From Parabacteroides sp. Marseille-P3160 (GTDB lineage Bacteria > Bacteroidota > Bacteroidia > Bacteroidales > Tannerellaceae), in contig NZ_LT799418.1 of NCBI RefSeq assembly GCF_900162725.1, positions 1,392,627 through 1,456,626 on the forward strand: a stretch of 64,000 nucleotides of DNA, read 5' to 3'. This document shows positions 44,437 to 52,262 of this stretch, in pieces (the first letter of the stretch is position 1; each line of letters starts with the position of its first letter). The translations under genes and the position numbers were made by a program. A model generated the notes under the pieces. That model ran no database searches. It was not told where the DNA came from and saw only the letters and a list, made by a program, of their open reading frames with translations.

Positions 44437-45206
44437 ATTGCATTACTCATTTATTCGAAACAAAGAAACAAGGGATTCTTTCCCTCTATTTTACAGCTGG
44501 ATATCCTCATTTGAACGATACTGTGGAGATACTTCGCACTTTGCAGGCCAAAGGGATCGATATGGCCGAGATCGGCATTCCTTTTTCGGACCCCATGGCG
44601 GACGGGCCGGTCATTCAGGATGCCGCTACCCGGGCGCTTCGCAACGGTATGTCGCTCCGGCTGCTTTTTCAACAACTGAAAGATATCCGTAAGGAAGTTA
44701 CTCTCCCATTGATCTTAATGGGCTATCTGAACCCGATCATGCGGTATGGTTTCGAGGCTTTCTGCCGCTCTTGTTCCGAAGTCGGTGTCAACGGGATGAT
44801 CATTCCTGATCTTCCGTTTGCCGACTATCTGGCCGATTACAAGGAGGTGGCGGACCGTTATGGACTGAAAATCATTATGCTGATTACTCCCGAAACCTCG
44901 GAGGAGCGCATCCGTGAGATCGACGCCCATACTTCCGGCTTCATCTATATGGTCTCAAGTGCGGCGATTACCGGTGCACAACAGAGTTTTGACGAACAAA
45001 AACAAGCCTATTTCCGACGCATCAATGGTATGAACCTGAAGAATCCGCGTCTGGTTGGCTTCGGTATCAGTAATAAAGCAACCTTGGAAGCGGCTTCCGG
45101 CAATTCCTCCGGAGCTATTATTGGTAGTAAATTTGTTTCCCTGTTGGGAGCCGAGGCTAATCCGGCTGCGGCGTTGGATCGTTTACTCGCGCTTCTGAAA
45201 GAGTAG
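44433..45206 (+). CDS. trpA: Tryptophan synthase alpha chain
   Basis: This 257-residue barrel has the catalytic Glu in [19 protein letters not shown], then [21 protein letters not shown] and [10 protein letters not shown]. It splits indole-3-glycerol phosphate and channels indole to TrpB. The gene overlaps trpF by 4 nt and closes the seven-gene operon. Confidence 0.96.
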   Translation: MNCITHLFETKKQGILSLYFTAGYPHLNDTVEILRTLQAKGIDMAEIGIPFSDPMADGPVIQDAATRALRNGMSLRLLFQQLKDIRKEVTLPLILMGYLNPIMRYGFEAFCRSCSEVGVNGMIIPDLPFADYLADYKEVADRYGLKIIMLITPETSEERIREIDAHTSGFIYMVSSAAITGAQQSFDEQKQAYFRRINGMNLKNPRLVGFGISNKATLEAASGNSSGAIIGSKFVSLLGAEANPAAALDRLLALLKE

Positions 45207-45291
45207 GTGAAGAAGAGCCTTTCTCCCTGCCGGTAGCAGTGGCGGAATCTATTCGTTTCGGTAAGATCACAGTCCGGATTTATTGTTTGAC

Positions 45292-45361
45292 GGCCGTTGG
45301 AAGACCTGTTGTTCACCATTGGTAGGTCTGCTAATGGCCGACGACAAGCCTTCCAATGGCC
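45292..45361. repeat. Large cruciform-type structure downstream of trpA
   Basis: A 12-bp stem with one wobble is formed by GGCCGTTGGAAG (45292-45303) and CTTCCAATGGCC (45350-45361). A second pairing, AGACCT (45302-45307) with AGGTCT (45324-45329), overlaps it by two bases and lies otherwise inside. CCATTGG/CCAATGG also pair. The 371-bp gap 45207-45577 otherwise contains the terminator and promoter listed separately. Confidence 0.5.
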
Positions 45362-45385
45362 GGCAAACTTTTGATTCAAGGCTCC

Positions 45386-45409
45386 GGCAGAGAATAGGCT
45401 CTGCCTTTT
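45386..45409 (+). terminator. Terminator of the trp operon
   Basis: GGCAGAG (45386-45392) pairs with CTCTGCC (45399-45405), with a 6-nt loop and a TTTT tail. It lies about 180 bp after the trpA stop. Confidence 0.65.
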
Positions 45410-45512
45410 CAATGATATCTCTCTACATTGATTGCTATTTATTTGTAGTGAAAATGGAGGGATCGGTTCACTTTAGGAATTCTTACAGGATTTATTATGA
45501 AATTTTTTGGAA

Positions 45513-45520
45513 TATATTTG
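45513..45520 (+). promoter_or_regulatory. -7 box (TATATTTG) before the unknown lipoprotein
   Basis: This is a full match to TAnnTTTG, 57 nt before the ATG at 45578. No -33 TTTG was seen. Confidence 0.45.
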
Positions 45521-45577
45521 ATTGTTAAATTTATTGTGTATATTCGTGAACTATTAACCTATGTCATATCATAAATT

Positions 45578-46993
45578 ATGAAAGCAAATTATTTTATTAT
45601 TCCAATTATTACACTTTTTATTGGTCTTTTTTCCTGTTCAGAAGTATCTGATGTCTATGAAGAAGTAAAAATAGAAGAAATGAACGAAGACGCGATTCTA
45701 TCATTTAGTACTAAGGATGAATTGAATGCTTCAATAAACCAAAGAAAAAGCCAAGAAATACGAACAAAATCTGGAATTGCATCGTCGGGAGAACAATCTT
45801 TGCCAGCTGGCGAATCCATGTATGAGCAGAAAAATTATCCCGAGGTAATGCATGAATATGTACCAAATCCAGAGTTTGCTAAATTATTAAATAAAAAAGG
45901 AGAAATTATTGTTGACAACATTGTTTATAGAATAACTACTAATGGTACTTATTATTACAATGAAAATAAGAAGAAAGGATTTGAAGCTATTTATGAGAAG
46001 GATAGTCTCGTGAAAGGGGAGTTGATAGGAGATAAGCTTTATATAGTTGCAGATGGTATATATAGGTATGATACTTTCTTTGATAAGAAGGTTGAAAATG
46101 AGTATATTGAAGGTGAAAGTCCTATGACTTTAAAATCTGGATCGCACACAGGTTTAGACCCAATTCTTGATAAATTAGATTGGTTTACGGCTGATAGGAC
46201 GACTTGGTTGGGAAAAATTGTTCAAAATTTATTTGGTTCAACAAGAGAGTTTGGAAAGTATTATCCACATACAGATAAAAGACGTGTTAAGGGTTCCTTT
46301 TATTTCTACGATTATGTTGTTTATACTGAGATTGGAGCACAAGGTTGGACAGATAAGAAAAACTGGATCGGATGGAGTAAAACGCCTTCTGATGATTTAA
46401 GAGTCGGTTGGAGAAATGTTATTCTTGTTACTAAGATCCCTGACAAATTTAAAGAAGACATGGATGAAATGCAGAATCTTTCTAATTCTGTATCTCCCGT
46501 TCAATATATGGATATTCCAGGTGCATTGTATAAAATAAATGTGAAAACAATGGTTATGCCAAATTTTGATGCTTCTACATTTGATAAAATACTTAATCAA
46601 GGATCTAAAATAGCTTTTGATTGGTTAAAATCTTTAGTTCCACAAAATCAAACAGACTGGGATAAAGCTGAAGCCGCATTGGTTGTTAATCGTACTCATA
46701 TAATTACTTTTTTTCGTGATCAAGATGTCCAAAAAATTAATACTGAGTCATATACGCATGTATTTGCTTCGCAGGCAAAATTTATGATTACTGTAAATTT
46801 AGCAAGTTTTCCTCAGACCTTTAGTGATTATACCAGTACACTCGTTAAAGTGGTTCAAGGTAGTACCCAGATGGCTTATCCTACTTTAGCAAATGGAGAC
46901 ATGTATGTGGCTGCAAAATTTGGTGAGTATTGGCAAGGGATGAGGATAAAAAAAAGAGAAGCGGAAGTTGTAAGAACGATGGGATTAAATTAG
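45578..46993 (+). CDS. Lipoprotein of unknown function, 471 residues
   Basis: The signal peptide has lipid-accepting C20 (LFIGLFSC), so the product is membrane-anchored, and no transmembrane segment is seen later. The first 80 residues after the lipobox are polar and Glu-rich. The middle contains Tyr- and Trp-rich stretches (GSFYFYDYVVYTE, WTDKKNWIGW). I recognise no family. Composition is markedly more AT-rich than the trp genes just upstream, and the gene is flanked by its own promoter and a strong stem-loop, consistent with an acquired single-gene unit. Confidence 0.75.
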   Translation: MKANYFIIPIITLFIGLFSCSEVSDVYEEVKIEEMNEDAILSFSTKDELNASINQRKSQEIRTKSGIASSGEQSLPAGESMYEQKNYPEVMHEYVPNPEFAKLLNKKGEIIVDNIVYRITTNGTYYYNENKKKGFEAIYEKDSLVKGELIGDKLYIVADGIYRYDTFFDKKVENEYIEGESPMTLKSGSHTGLDPILDKLDWFTADRTTWLGKIVQNLFGSTREFGKYYPHTDKRRVKGSFYFYDYVVYTEIGAQGWTDKKNWIGWSKTPSDDLRVGWRNVILVTKIPDKFKEDMDEMQNLSNSVSPVQYMDIPGALYKINVKTMVMPNFDASTFDKILNQGSKIAFDWLKSLVPQNQTDWDKAEAALVVNRTHIITFFRDQDVQKINTESYTHVFASQAKFMITVNLASFPQTFSDYTSTLVKVVQGSTQMAYPTLANGDMYVAAKFGEYWQGMRIKKREAEVVRTMGLN

Positions 46994-47019
46994 TCTAATG
47001 ATATAAATTAAAAATAGGG

Positions 47020-47048
47020 CCTCACTTTATCTATAAGATAGAGTGAGG
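47020..47048 (+). terminator. Strong 13-bp stem-loop after the unknown lipoprotein
   Basis: CCTCACTTTATCT pairs completely (one G-T) with AGATAGAGTGAGG across a 3-nt loop. The following TTGAATAAATT is only weakly T-rich. It lies 26 nt after the stop. Confidence 0.65.
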
Positions 47049-47151
47049 TTGAATAAATTGGAGAATACTTGATACTAATTAGGAGAATATGTCGTCATTG
47101 TTACCCATATGTAATATTTATATTAATGTTTTATAATTCATTTACTTACTT

Positions 47152-47712
47152 ATGAAAACAATATTGAAGTCTCTTTTTGTTTTAATCATTGTTTTGAAAA
47201 CGGTTCTGGCGTGCGGACAAGATAAATCTCACGTTCATATAGATTCTAATTATCTGCTTGGTCTTTATGAAAAGAGTGATTTCTGGACAATAAAATCAGG
47301 ATTAAGTGGTTTCGATTTCAATATAGCCGGAATGTATGATATAAATAGACGTTTATCTGCCGGAATAGGTGTCGGCGTTGAAAAGTTATATGATCCCTCC
47401 TATACAATTCTGCCTGTTTTTGTAAAAGTTGCTTATTCTCCTATTCGAGCCAATGAAAGACCCTACGTTTTTGCTAAAGTAGGTTACGGTATTGGAACAG
47501 GAATATCTAACGCGGGATTGTTGTTAAATACGGGGTTGGGTTATAAACTTCAGTTACGTAAACTTTTTGCCTTAAACTTTCTGTTAGGGTATCATTTACA
47601 ATCTATTCGTTACGATTTAACTTACTATTCTGATGCAGGTGTAATTTCAGATGTAAAGAAAGATCACAATACACGTCACTCCCTTTCGGGCGGGATAGGT
47701 TTTATATTCTGA
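47152..47712 (+). CDS. Small outer-membrane beta-barrel-like protein
   Basis: This 186-residue protein has a signal peptide (LFVLIIVLKTVLACGQ). Alternating patterns such as LSAGIGVGVEKLY, YVFAKVGYGIGTGI, LLLNTGLGYKL and a terminal SLSGGIGFIF end in an aromatic residue, typical of an 8- to 10-strand outer-membrane barrel. The family is not recognised. The stop codon shares a base with the next start (TGATG), so the two are translated together and may form a two-protein envelope unit. Confidence 0.7.
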   Translation: MKTILKSLFVLIIVLKTVLACGQDKSHVHIDSNYLLGLYEKSDFWTIKSGLSGFDFNIAGMYDINRRLSAGIGVGVEKLYDPSYTILPVFVKVAYSPIRANERPYVFAKVGYGIGTGISNAGLLLNTGLGYKLQLRKLFALNFLLGYHLQSIRYDLTYYSDAGVISDVKKDHNTRHSLSGGIGFIF

Positions 47713-48392
47713 TGGGAAAGAGGTATTTTGCGATCTATTGGATATGGATTATTACTTGTCTTTGTCCATTGAGAGGTGCTGCGCAACAGGTCGTTAAACC
47801 TCTGAAAAACGAATTCCAGTTTTCAACCGGTTTAAATTCCTATCTTGCTTTTGAATTCGAACCTTCTTATTCTTACAGGCTTCTTAAGAATATCGGAATT
47901 GTGGGAAGCATACGGGCGGTGACGGAAGTGGTGGAAAACCTGCATTACGATTTAGTAGGCGGCCTTACCTATCAATGGCGGATCAGTCGGAAGGAGAAAG
48001 CAGCGGTTTTGCTTTTCCGTCCGGCTTTACGTTTCAAATTTCCCCTCGTAAGCGACTGTCTTTTCATTACTATGGAACCGGGCCTTTTAATCAATCCCAT
48101 ACCCGACGAAACGTTGGAGTTTGCTTCTATTAATACCGAAACCTTCGAAATACCTTCCAACTATAAAACAGTCAAGAATAAAGGAGGACGTGTCTTCTTC
48201 TATGAAGTGAAAAATTATTTGGCCTTGACTGTCGATAACTGGTCTTTGTTAGCCGGCTATAACCTTTCTACCTACGACCTTTATTCCGGAAGAAGAAACA
48301 TAGTCATAGAGGGAGATCTGTTAAATAAACATCTTACTTCAAAGAAGGCGTTCTGTCATACCGGGTTTATCGGGATCGGTTATTCTTTTTAA
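47712..48392 (+). CDS. Second outer-membrane beta-barrel-like protein
   Basis: This 226-residue protein has an N-terminal secretion signal (IYWIWIITCLCPLRGAAQ). Strand-like segments (FQFSTGLNSYLAFEFEPSYSY, LVGGLTYQWRIS, ALRFKFPL) and the C-terminal TGFIGIGYSF are typical of barrel proteins inserted by BAM. No family is recognised. It overlaps the stop of the preceding barrel gene by one base. Function unknown. Confidence 0.7.
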   Translation: MGKRYFAIYWIWIITCLCPLRGAAQQVVKPLKNEFQFSTGLNSYLAFEFEPSYSYRLLKNIGIVGSIRAVTEVVENLHYDLVGGLTYQWRISRKEKAAVLLFRPALRFKFPLVSDCLFITMEPGLLINPIPDETLEFASINTETFEIPSNYKTVKNKGGRVFFYEVKNYLALTVDNWSLLAGYNLSTYDLYSGRRNIVIEGDLLNKHLTSKKAFCHTGFIGIGYSF

Positions 48393-48494
48393 TCTGAACG
48401 TTACCATTCAAACTCCAGCTAATAGAAATTCTTTATTCTGACTTGTACAGAAAAAACTTTATCTGTATAACGAAAAAACATTCTGTGTTTTTTA

Positions 48495-48502
48495 TATCTT
48501 TG
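48495..48502 (+). promoter_or_regulatory. -7 box (TATCTTTG) almost touching the TauE start
   Basis: TATCTTTG is a full -7 match, but the proposed ATG begins only 6 nt after its last base, which would leave a leader of about 0-4 nt. Confidence 0.55.
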
Positions 48503-48508
48503 CGGCCT

Positions 48509-49351
48509 ATGACATTAGGATTGTTTACGTTGATTCTTTTTTGCGGAGCTATTCTGGCCGGCTTTCTCGGTTCGTTGACGGGCTTGGGGGGAGGATTTGT
48601 TATTATCCCCCTGCTTACTTTGGCCTTTGGGGTAGATCTGCGTTATGCAATCGGCGCTTCATTAGTGACTTCTATCGCCAGTTCCTCCGGCGCGGCGGCG
48701 GCTTATTTGAAAGAGGGTATTACCAATATACGCATTGGTATGTTCCTGGAGATAGCCACGACTACCGGTGCGGTTGTCGGGGCGTTGGTAGCGATCTATT
48801 TAAATAATGGTTTTATCGCTGTGCTTTTTGGCTGCGTGTTGATTTTTTCTTCCCTAAGAACTATTTTTTACAAAAAAACGGAAGCGGATCCGAATGAAAA
48901 GGGAGACCCGTTGGGAGAGAAACTTCATTTGAATAGTTCCTATATAACACGGGAAGGAGAAGTAGTCCGATATAAAGTACAGCATGTGCTGGGAGGTTAC
49001 TCACTGATGACATTGGCTGGCGTCTTGTCCGGAATCCTGGGAATCGGATCCGGAGCTTTAAAAGTGTTGGCGATGGATACGGCAATGAAGATACCGTTCA
49101 AAGTATCTACGACGACCAGTAATTTTATGGTGGGAGTGACCACTGCTGCCAGTGCGGTTATTTATCTGCAAAGGGGATATATTGATCCGGGATTGGCAAT
49201 GCCGATTGTGACGGGTGTACTTCTGGGCGCTTTCCTGGGCTCGAAGATCCTTCCGAAAGCGAATGTGCGGAATTTACGTTTGCTATTCAGTGTCGTCATC
49301 TTCATTGTCGCCATCACAATGATGTATAATGGTTTAAGCGGAAAGTTGTAA
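48509..49351 (+). CDS. TauE/SafE family (sulfite exporter-like) membrane protein
   Basis: This is 280 residues from the ATG at 48509 (MTLGLFTLILF); the frame opens earlier but those codons overlap the promoter. Repeated glycine-rich halves typical of the family are visible: GFLGSLTGLGGGFVIIPLL near the N-terminus and GVLSGILGIGSGALKVLAMD in the second half. About eight helices. It transports sulfite, sulfonates or related anions, direction unknown. It is followed 3 bp later by a DUF1634 gene, a common partnership. Confidence 0.9.
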   Translation: MTLGLFTLILFCGAILAGFLGSLTGLGGGFVIIPLLTLAFGVDLRYAIGASLVTSIASSSGAAAAYLKEGITNIRIGMFLEIATTTGAVVGALVAIYLNNGFIAVLFGCVLIFSSLRTIFYKKTEADPNEKGDPLGEKLHLNSSYITREGEVVRYKVQHVLGGYSLMTLAGVLSGILGIGSGALKVLAMDTAMKIPFKVSTTTSNFMVGVTTAASAVIYLQRGYIDPGLAMPIVTGVLLGAFLGSKILPKANVRNLRLLFSVVIFIVAITMMYNGLSGKL

Positions 49352-49354
49352 GTA

Positions 49355-49768
49355 ATGAAACGGATTTTTACCAAAGAATTCTGGATGGAACGGGATGTGG
49401 AGCTTCTCATCGGGAAGTTACTGCGTTACGGAGTGGTGCTTTCCTGCTGCATCACCGGGGTGGGGGCCATTTTCTACCTGTATCAGCATCACGGAGTCAC
49501 TGCCGACTACAGTTCAACGCCTGCAGGGGAACCTTTTCCCGGCGTGGATGCGTATCTCCGGGAGTTACCGTGCATCTTGCCGCACGTGCTCGAAGGAGAT
49601 GGGGCGGCGATTATCCAATTGGGGGTCATCGTATTGATAGCCACCCCGGTGATCAGGGTGGCCTTTTCGGCGCTTGCCTTCTTCATCGAACGCGATTATC
49701 TGTATGTCTTTATCACCTTGTTGGTGTTGGCTATCATCCTTTCTAATATATTTTTCGGGCTGCATTGA
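49355..49768 (+). CDS. DUF1634 membrane protein, partner of TauE
   Basis: This 137-residue protein has three hydrophobic helices (around residues 25-45, 80-110, 115-135), with the conserved GVVLSCCITGVGAIFYL and ATPVIRVAFSALAFFIERDYLY of DUF1634. Proteins of this family usually sit next to TauE/SafE genes and may form a complex with them, as the 3-bp spacing here suggests. Function unknown. Confidence 0.85.
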   Translation: MKRIFTKEFWMERDVELLIGKLLRYGVVLSCCITGVGAIFYLYQHHGVTADYSSTPAGEPFPGVDAYLRELPCILPHVLEGDGAAIIQLGVIVLIATPVIRVAFSALAFFIERDYLYVFITLLVLAIILSNIFFGLH

Positions 49769-49786
49769 TTCCGTTTTGAGAGAGAA

Positions 49787-49942
49787 GGTGTGTCAAAAGG
49801 GCCATAAGGGAATTCCGTAGGGGCGAATTGCATTCGCCCGCTCCTATTCAATTTAATAAAAATCAACGTATTATATACATGATTCCATAATACGGGCGAA
49901 TTCAATTCGCCCCTACACACCCCACGATGGACTTTTGACACA
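49787..49942. repeat. MITE-like non-coding element with TGTGTCAAAAG ends
   Basis: Inverted ends TGTGTCAAAAG (49789-49799) and CTTTTGACACA (49932-49942) bound about 154 bp. Inside, two copies of a GGGGCGAATTG...CGCCC-type palindrome face each other (49817-49840 and 49893-49916), each near-palindromic and inverse to the other, so the whole strand can fold into one long hairpin. No ORF. The ends resemble those of the elements at 16591-16736 and 60875-61030. No clear target duplication was found. Confidence 0.75.
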
Positions 49943-49970
49943 TTTACAGGATTGCATCACCTGATGCCGT

Positions 49971-51764
49971 TCACGGACGGATAAATTTGGACAAGACCCG
50001 CTCTTCCGTGAAGAGGGCGGCCGTGTCGATCAATGCCAGGTGAGAGTAGGCTTGCGGAAAGTTGCCGAGTTGCCGTTTGGTCTTGAAATCGAGGTCTTCG
50101 CTGAACAGGCCGACATGGTTGGAATAGGTGAGAAGCTGGTCGAAAAGCGTTTTTGCCTCGTCTTTCGAACCGGTCATATAGAGCGCGCGGACCATCCAGA
50201 ATGTACAAATCGTGAAGGCGGATGTGGGAGTACCGAAATCATCTTTGTTTTTATACCGGAACATCAATCCGTCGTTGAACAACTCTTTTTTGATCCGTTG
50301 GACTGTTTTCACATATTTCTCGTCATTCGGCTGGATGAAATTATAGTATTCCATCAACAGGAGGGAAGAATCGACTTCGCTTCCCCCGTAAGTCTGGGTG
50401 AAGCTTTGTAGCTCTTCGTTCCATCCCTTTTCCAGCACATCCTGATAAATGCGGTCGGCTTCTTGTCTCCATTCCTGTTCATAATAGGTCTTTCCGAGTA
50501 GGGCGGCAATCTGGGCAGCCCGGTCCAAGGCAACCCACGACATGACTTTGGAAAAGACAAAGTAATCCTTCGTGTTCCGGAATTCCCAAATGCTTTGGTC
50601 TGCGTTCTGCCATTCGGCATAGATGGTTTTTACCACATTCTTGACGACTTCCCATATCTCCTCCACTTCGTCCAGCGTTCCGGTAAAATAGATGTAATAC
50701 CGGTAGACTACCTCGAGCAGGTAACCGAGGGAATCGTTCTGCTTCTGGTCGTAGGCGGCATTCCCGATGCGTACCGGCCGGGAGTTTTCATATCCGCTGA
50801 GATGAGGTAGTATCTCTTCCGTAAGCGTCCGTTCGCCGCGAATGCTGTACATGATCTGAAACGTATCGTATTTGGATTTTAGGATGCGTTTGATGAAACC
50901 GAGGAACCGGCGGGCGGCGCCCTGATGCCCCATCCGGAGGAGGGTGGCGATCGACATGGAGGCGTCACGCATCCAACAGAAACGGTAGTCCCAGTTTCGT
51001 TCCTCGCCGATTGTTTCCGGCATCGCTGTTGTTATGGCGGCCAGGACGGCTCCGGACGGTTCGGCGGACATGAGTTTCAGAGTCAACAGGCTCCGGGCGA
51101 TTTGTTCGTTATATTCCTTAAATTTCTTGGAACGGTTGTCCCAGTTCAGCCAATAAACTTTTGTCCGCTGATAATCCAGTAGGATACGTTTGATATTGAT
51201 TGGTATCAGTTTCTGGTTATAGGAGAGCAACAGGAATTCATCTTTCGTCAGAGTAATCTCGCGCTGCTCAAGTATATCGTCAAAATCGATTCCGGAATAG
51301 AGGTAGATGTTGTCCCTGTCGTTACTAACGGATGAGGTACGTATGTATTCCTTGAATTTACGGTGGACGGCCTGCTCCCTGGCGTAATTCATCCTGGGAT
51401 CATAGCGGATGCGAAAGCGCGGCGTTCCGCTGACATAGCGGATATAACGATCGATTTCAGGCGCCATATAATAGGTTGTGTCCGAAGTCCGGTAGCGGGG
51501 CATAAAGTCGAATAATTCAAAGATGCCTTCAGCCGATTCGTAGCGGGTACAAAGTATGTTGGTTCTTTCCACGTATTTTTGCTTTACAGCATAAGCTTGG
51601 GAAACTTCAATGCTGAAACTGCCGCCGATCTTTTCATCCAGCAATTTGGAGAAGATGGAAGGAGAGTCAAAATCCGGAAAGCAAAACCAATCGATACTTC
51701 CTGTCTTAGAGATGAGCGCAGCGCTTCGGCAATTGCCTATGACACCATAATCTAAACTTTTCAT
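49971..51764 (-). CDS. GH15 family glycoside hydrolase (glucoamylase/trehalase-like)
   Basis: This 597-residue protein starts MKSLDYGVIGNCRSAALISK. An N-terminal beta-sandwich (about 1-210) precedes an (alpha/alpha)6 barrel. NWDYRFCWMRDASM and IWEFRN carry the first catalytic Glu region, and EVDSSLLLMEY near 470 fits the second. No signal peptide, so cytosolic. It is divergent from the trehalose-phosphate synthase gene, and bacterial GH15 enzymes of this subtype include trehalases, so hydrolysis of trehalose is a good guess, although glucan substrates cannot be excluded. Confidence 0.88.
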   Translation of the reverse strand: MKSLDYGVIGNCRSAALISKTGSIDWFCFPDFDSPSIFSKLLDEKIGGSFSIEVSQAYAVKQKYVERTNILCTRYESAEGIFELFDFMPRYRTSDTTYYMAPEIDRYIRYVSGTPRFRIRYDPRMNYAREQAVHRKFKEYIRTSSVSNDRDNIYLYSGIDFDDILEQREITLTKDEFLLLSYNQKLIPINIKRILLDYQRTKVYWLNWDNRSKKFKEYNEQIARSLLTLKLMSAEPSGAVLAAITTAMPETIGEERNWDYRFCWMRDASMSIATLLRMGHQGAARRFLGFIKRILKSKYDTFQIMYSIRGERTLTEEILPHLSGYENSRPVRIGNAAYDQKQNDSLGYLLEVVYRYYIYFTGTLDEVEEIWEVVKNVVKTIYAEWQNADQSIWEFRNTKDYFVFSKVMSWVALDRAAQIAALLGKTYYEQEWRQEADRIYQDVLEKGWNEELQSFTQTYGGSEVDSSLLLMEYYNFIQPNDEKYVKTVQRIKKELFNDGLMFRYKNKDDFGTPTSAFTICTFWMVRALYMTGSKDEAKTLFDQLLTYSNHVGLFSEDLDFKTKRQLGNFPQAYSHLALIDTAALFTEERVLSKFIRP

Positions 51765-52262
51765 GCTTATTCTAATAATATAATTCGGTAAAAATTAAAC
51801 AATTTCTTAGTCTTAAAAACTAAGATGACCCGCAAAGTAACCATTTCTATCGAAAAATAAAAAAAATGAGGTCTCTCAAATAAGAAAGTACACTCTTTTT
51901 ATGCCGGGGTATAAGGACAACGCTGCTAAGGCAGCACCTTCGTTCTGCCATGACAACGGATATTCTATTTTTAACCAAGGTCAGCCTCGAAGCTTATCAT
52001 GGTCGTCCTCGTGGCGACCTGCGGCAAACAATAGATTGGATATATATTTGCATGAAAATCAGTATGTAGCAAGACTTGTTTCCCGCTGTTGATTGGCAAA
52101 AGTGAAGCGATGGGATCTTATCCGTATTGACAGACTTATCATAAGGGATTCTACCGGCTAAATTTAAATAAAAAGAATTGATATTTGTCTTTTTGATTTT
52201 TTTTTTCTAATTTGCGACAAAGACTGATCAAATAATCTTTTTTTCAAAATAAAAAATCCCTT
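51765..52262. other. Divergent intergenic region between GH15 and otsAB, no gene seen
   Basis: This is 498 bp. Near the GH15 start is an inverted repeat CTTAGT/ACTAAG (51807-51825), in the 5' leader on the minus strand, with a near -7 sequence further out. A small hairpin GCTGC/GCAGC sits at about 51920-51933. Before otsAB there is a long T run and a near-consensus TAATTTGCG around 52209. A 63-codon frame at 51901-52092 has no coding character. Confidence 0.4.

Noticed and set aside
51901-52092. Plus-strand 63-codon frame before otsAB
   Set aside because: No coding character or homology is seen; the stretch fits regulatory DNA between divergent genes.
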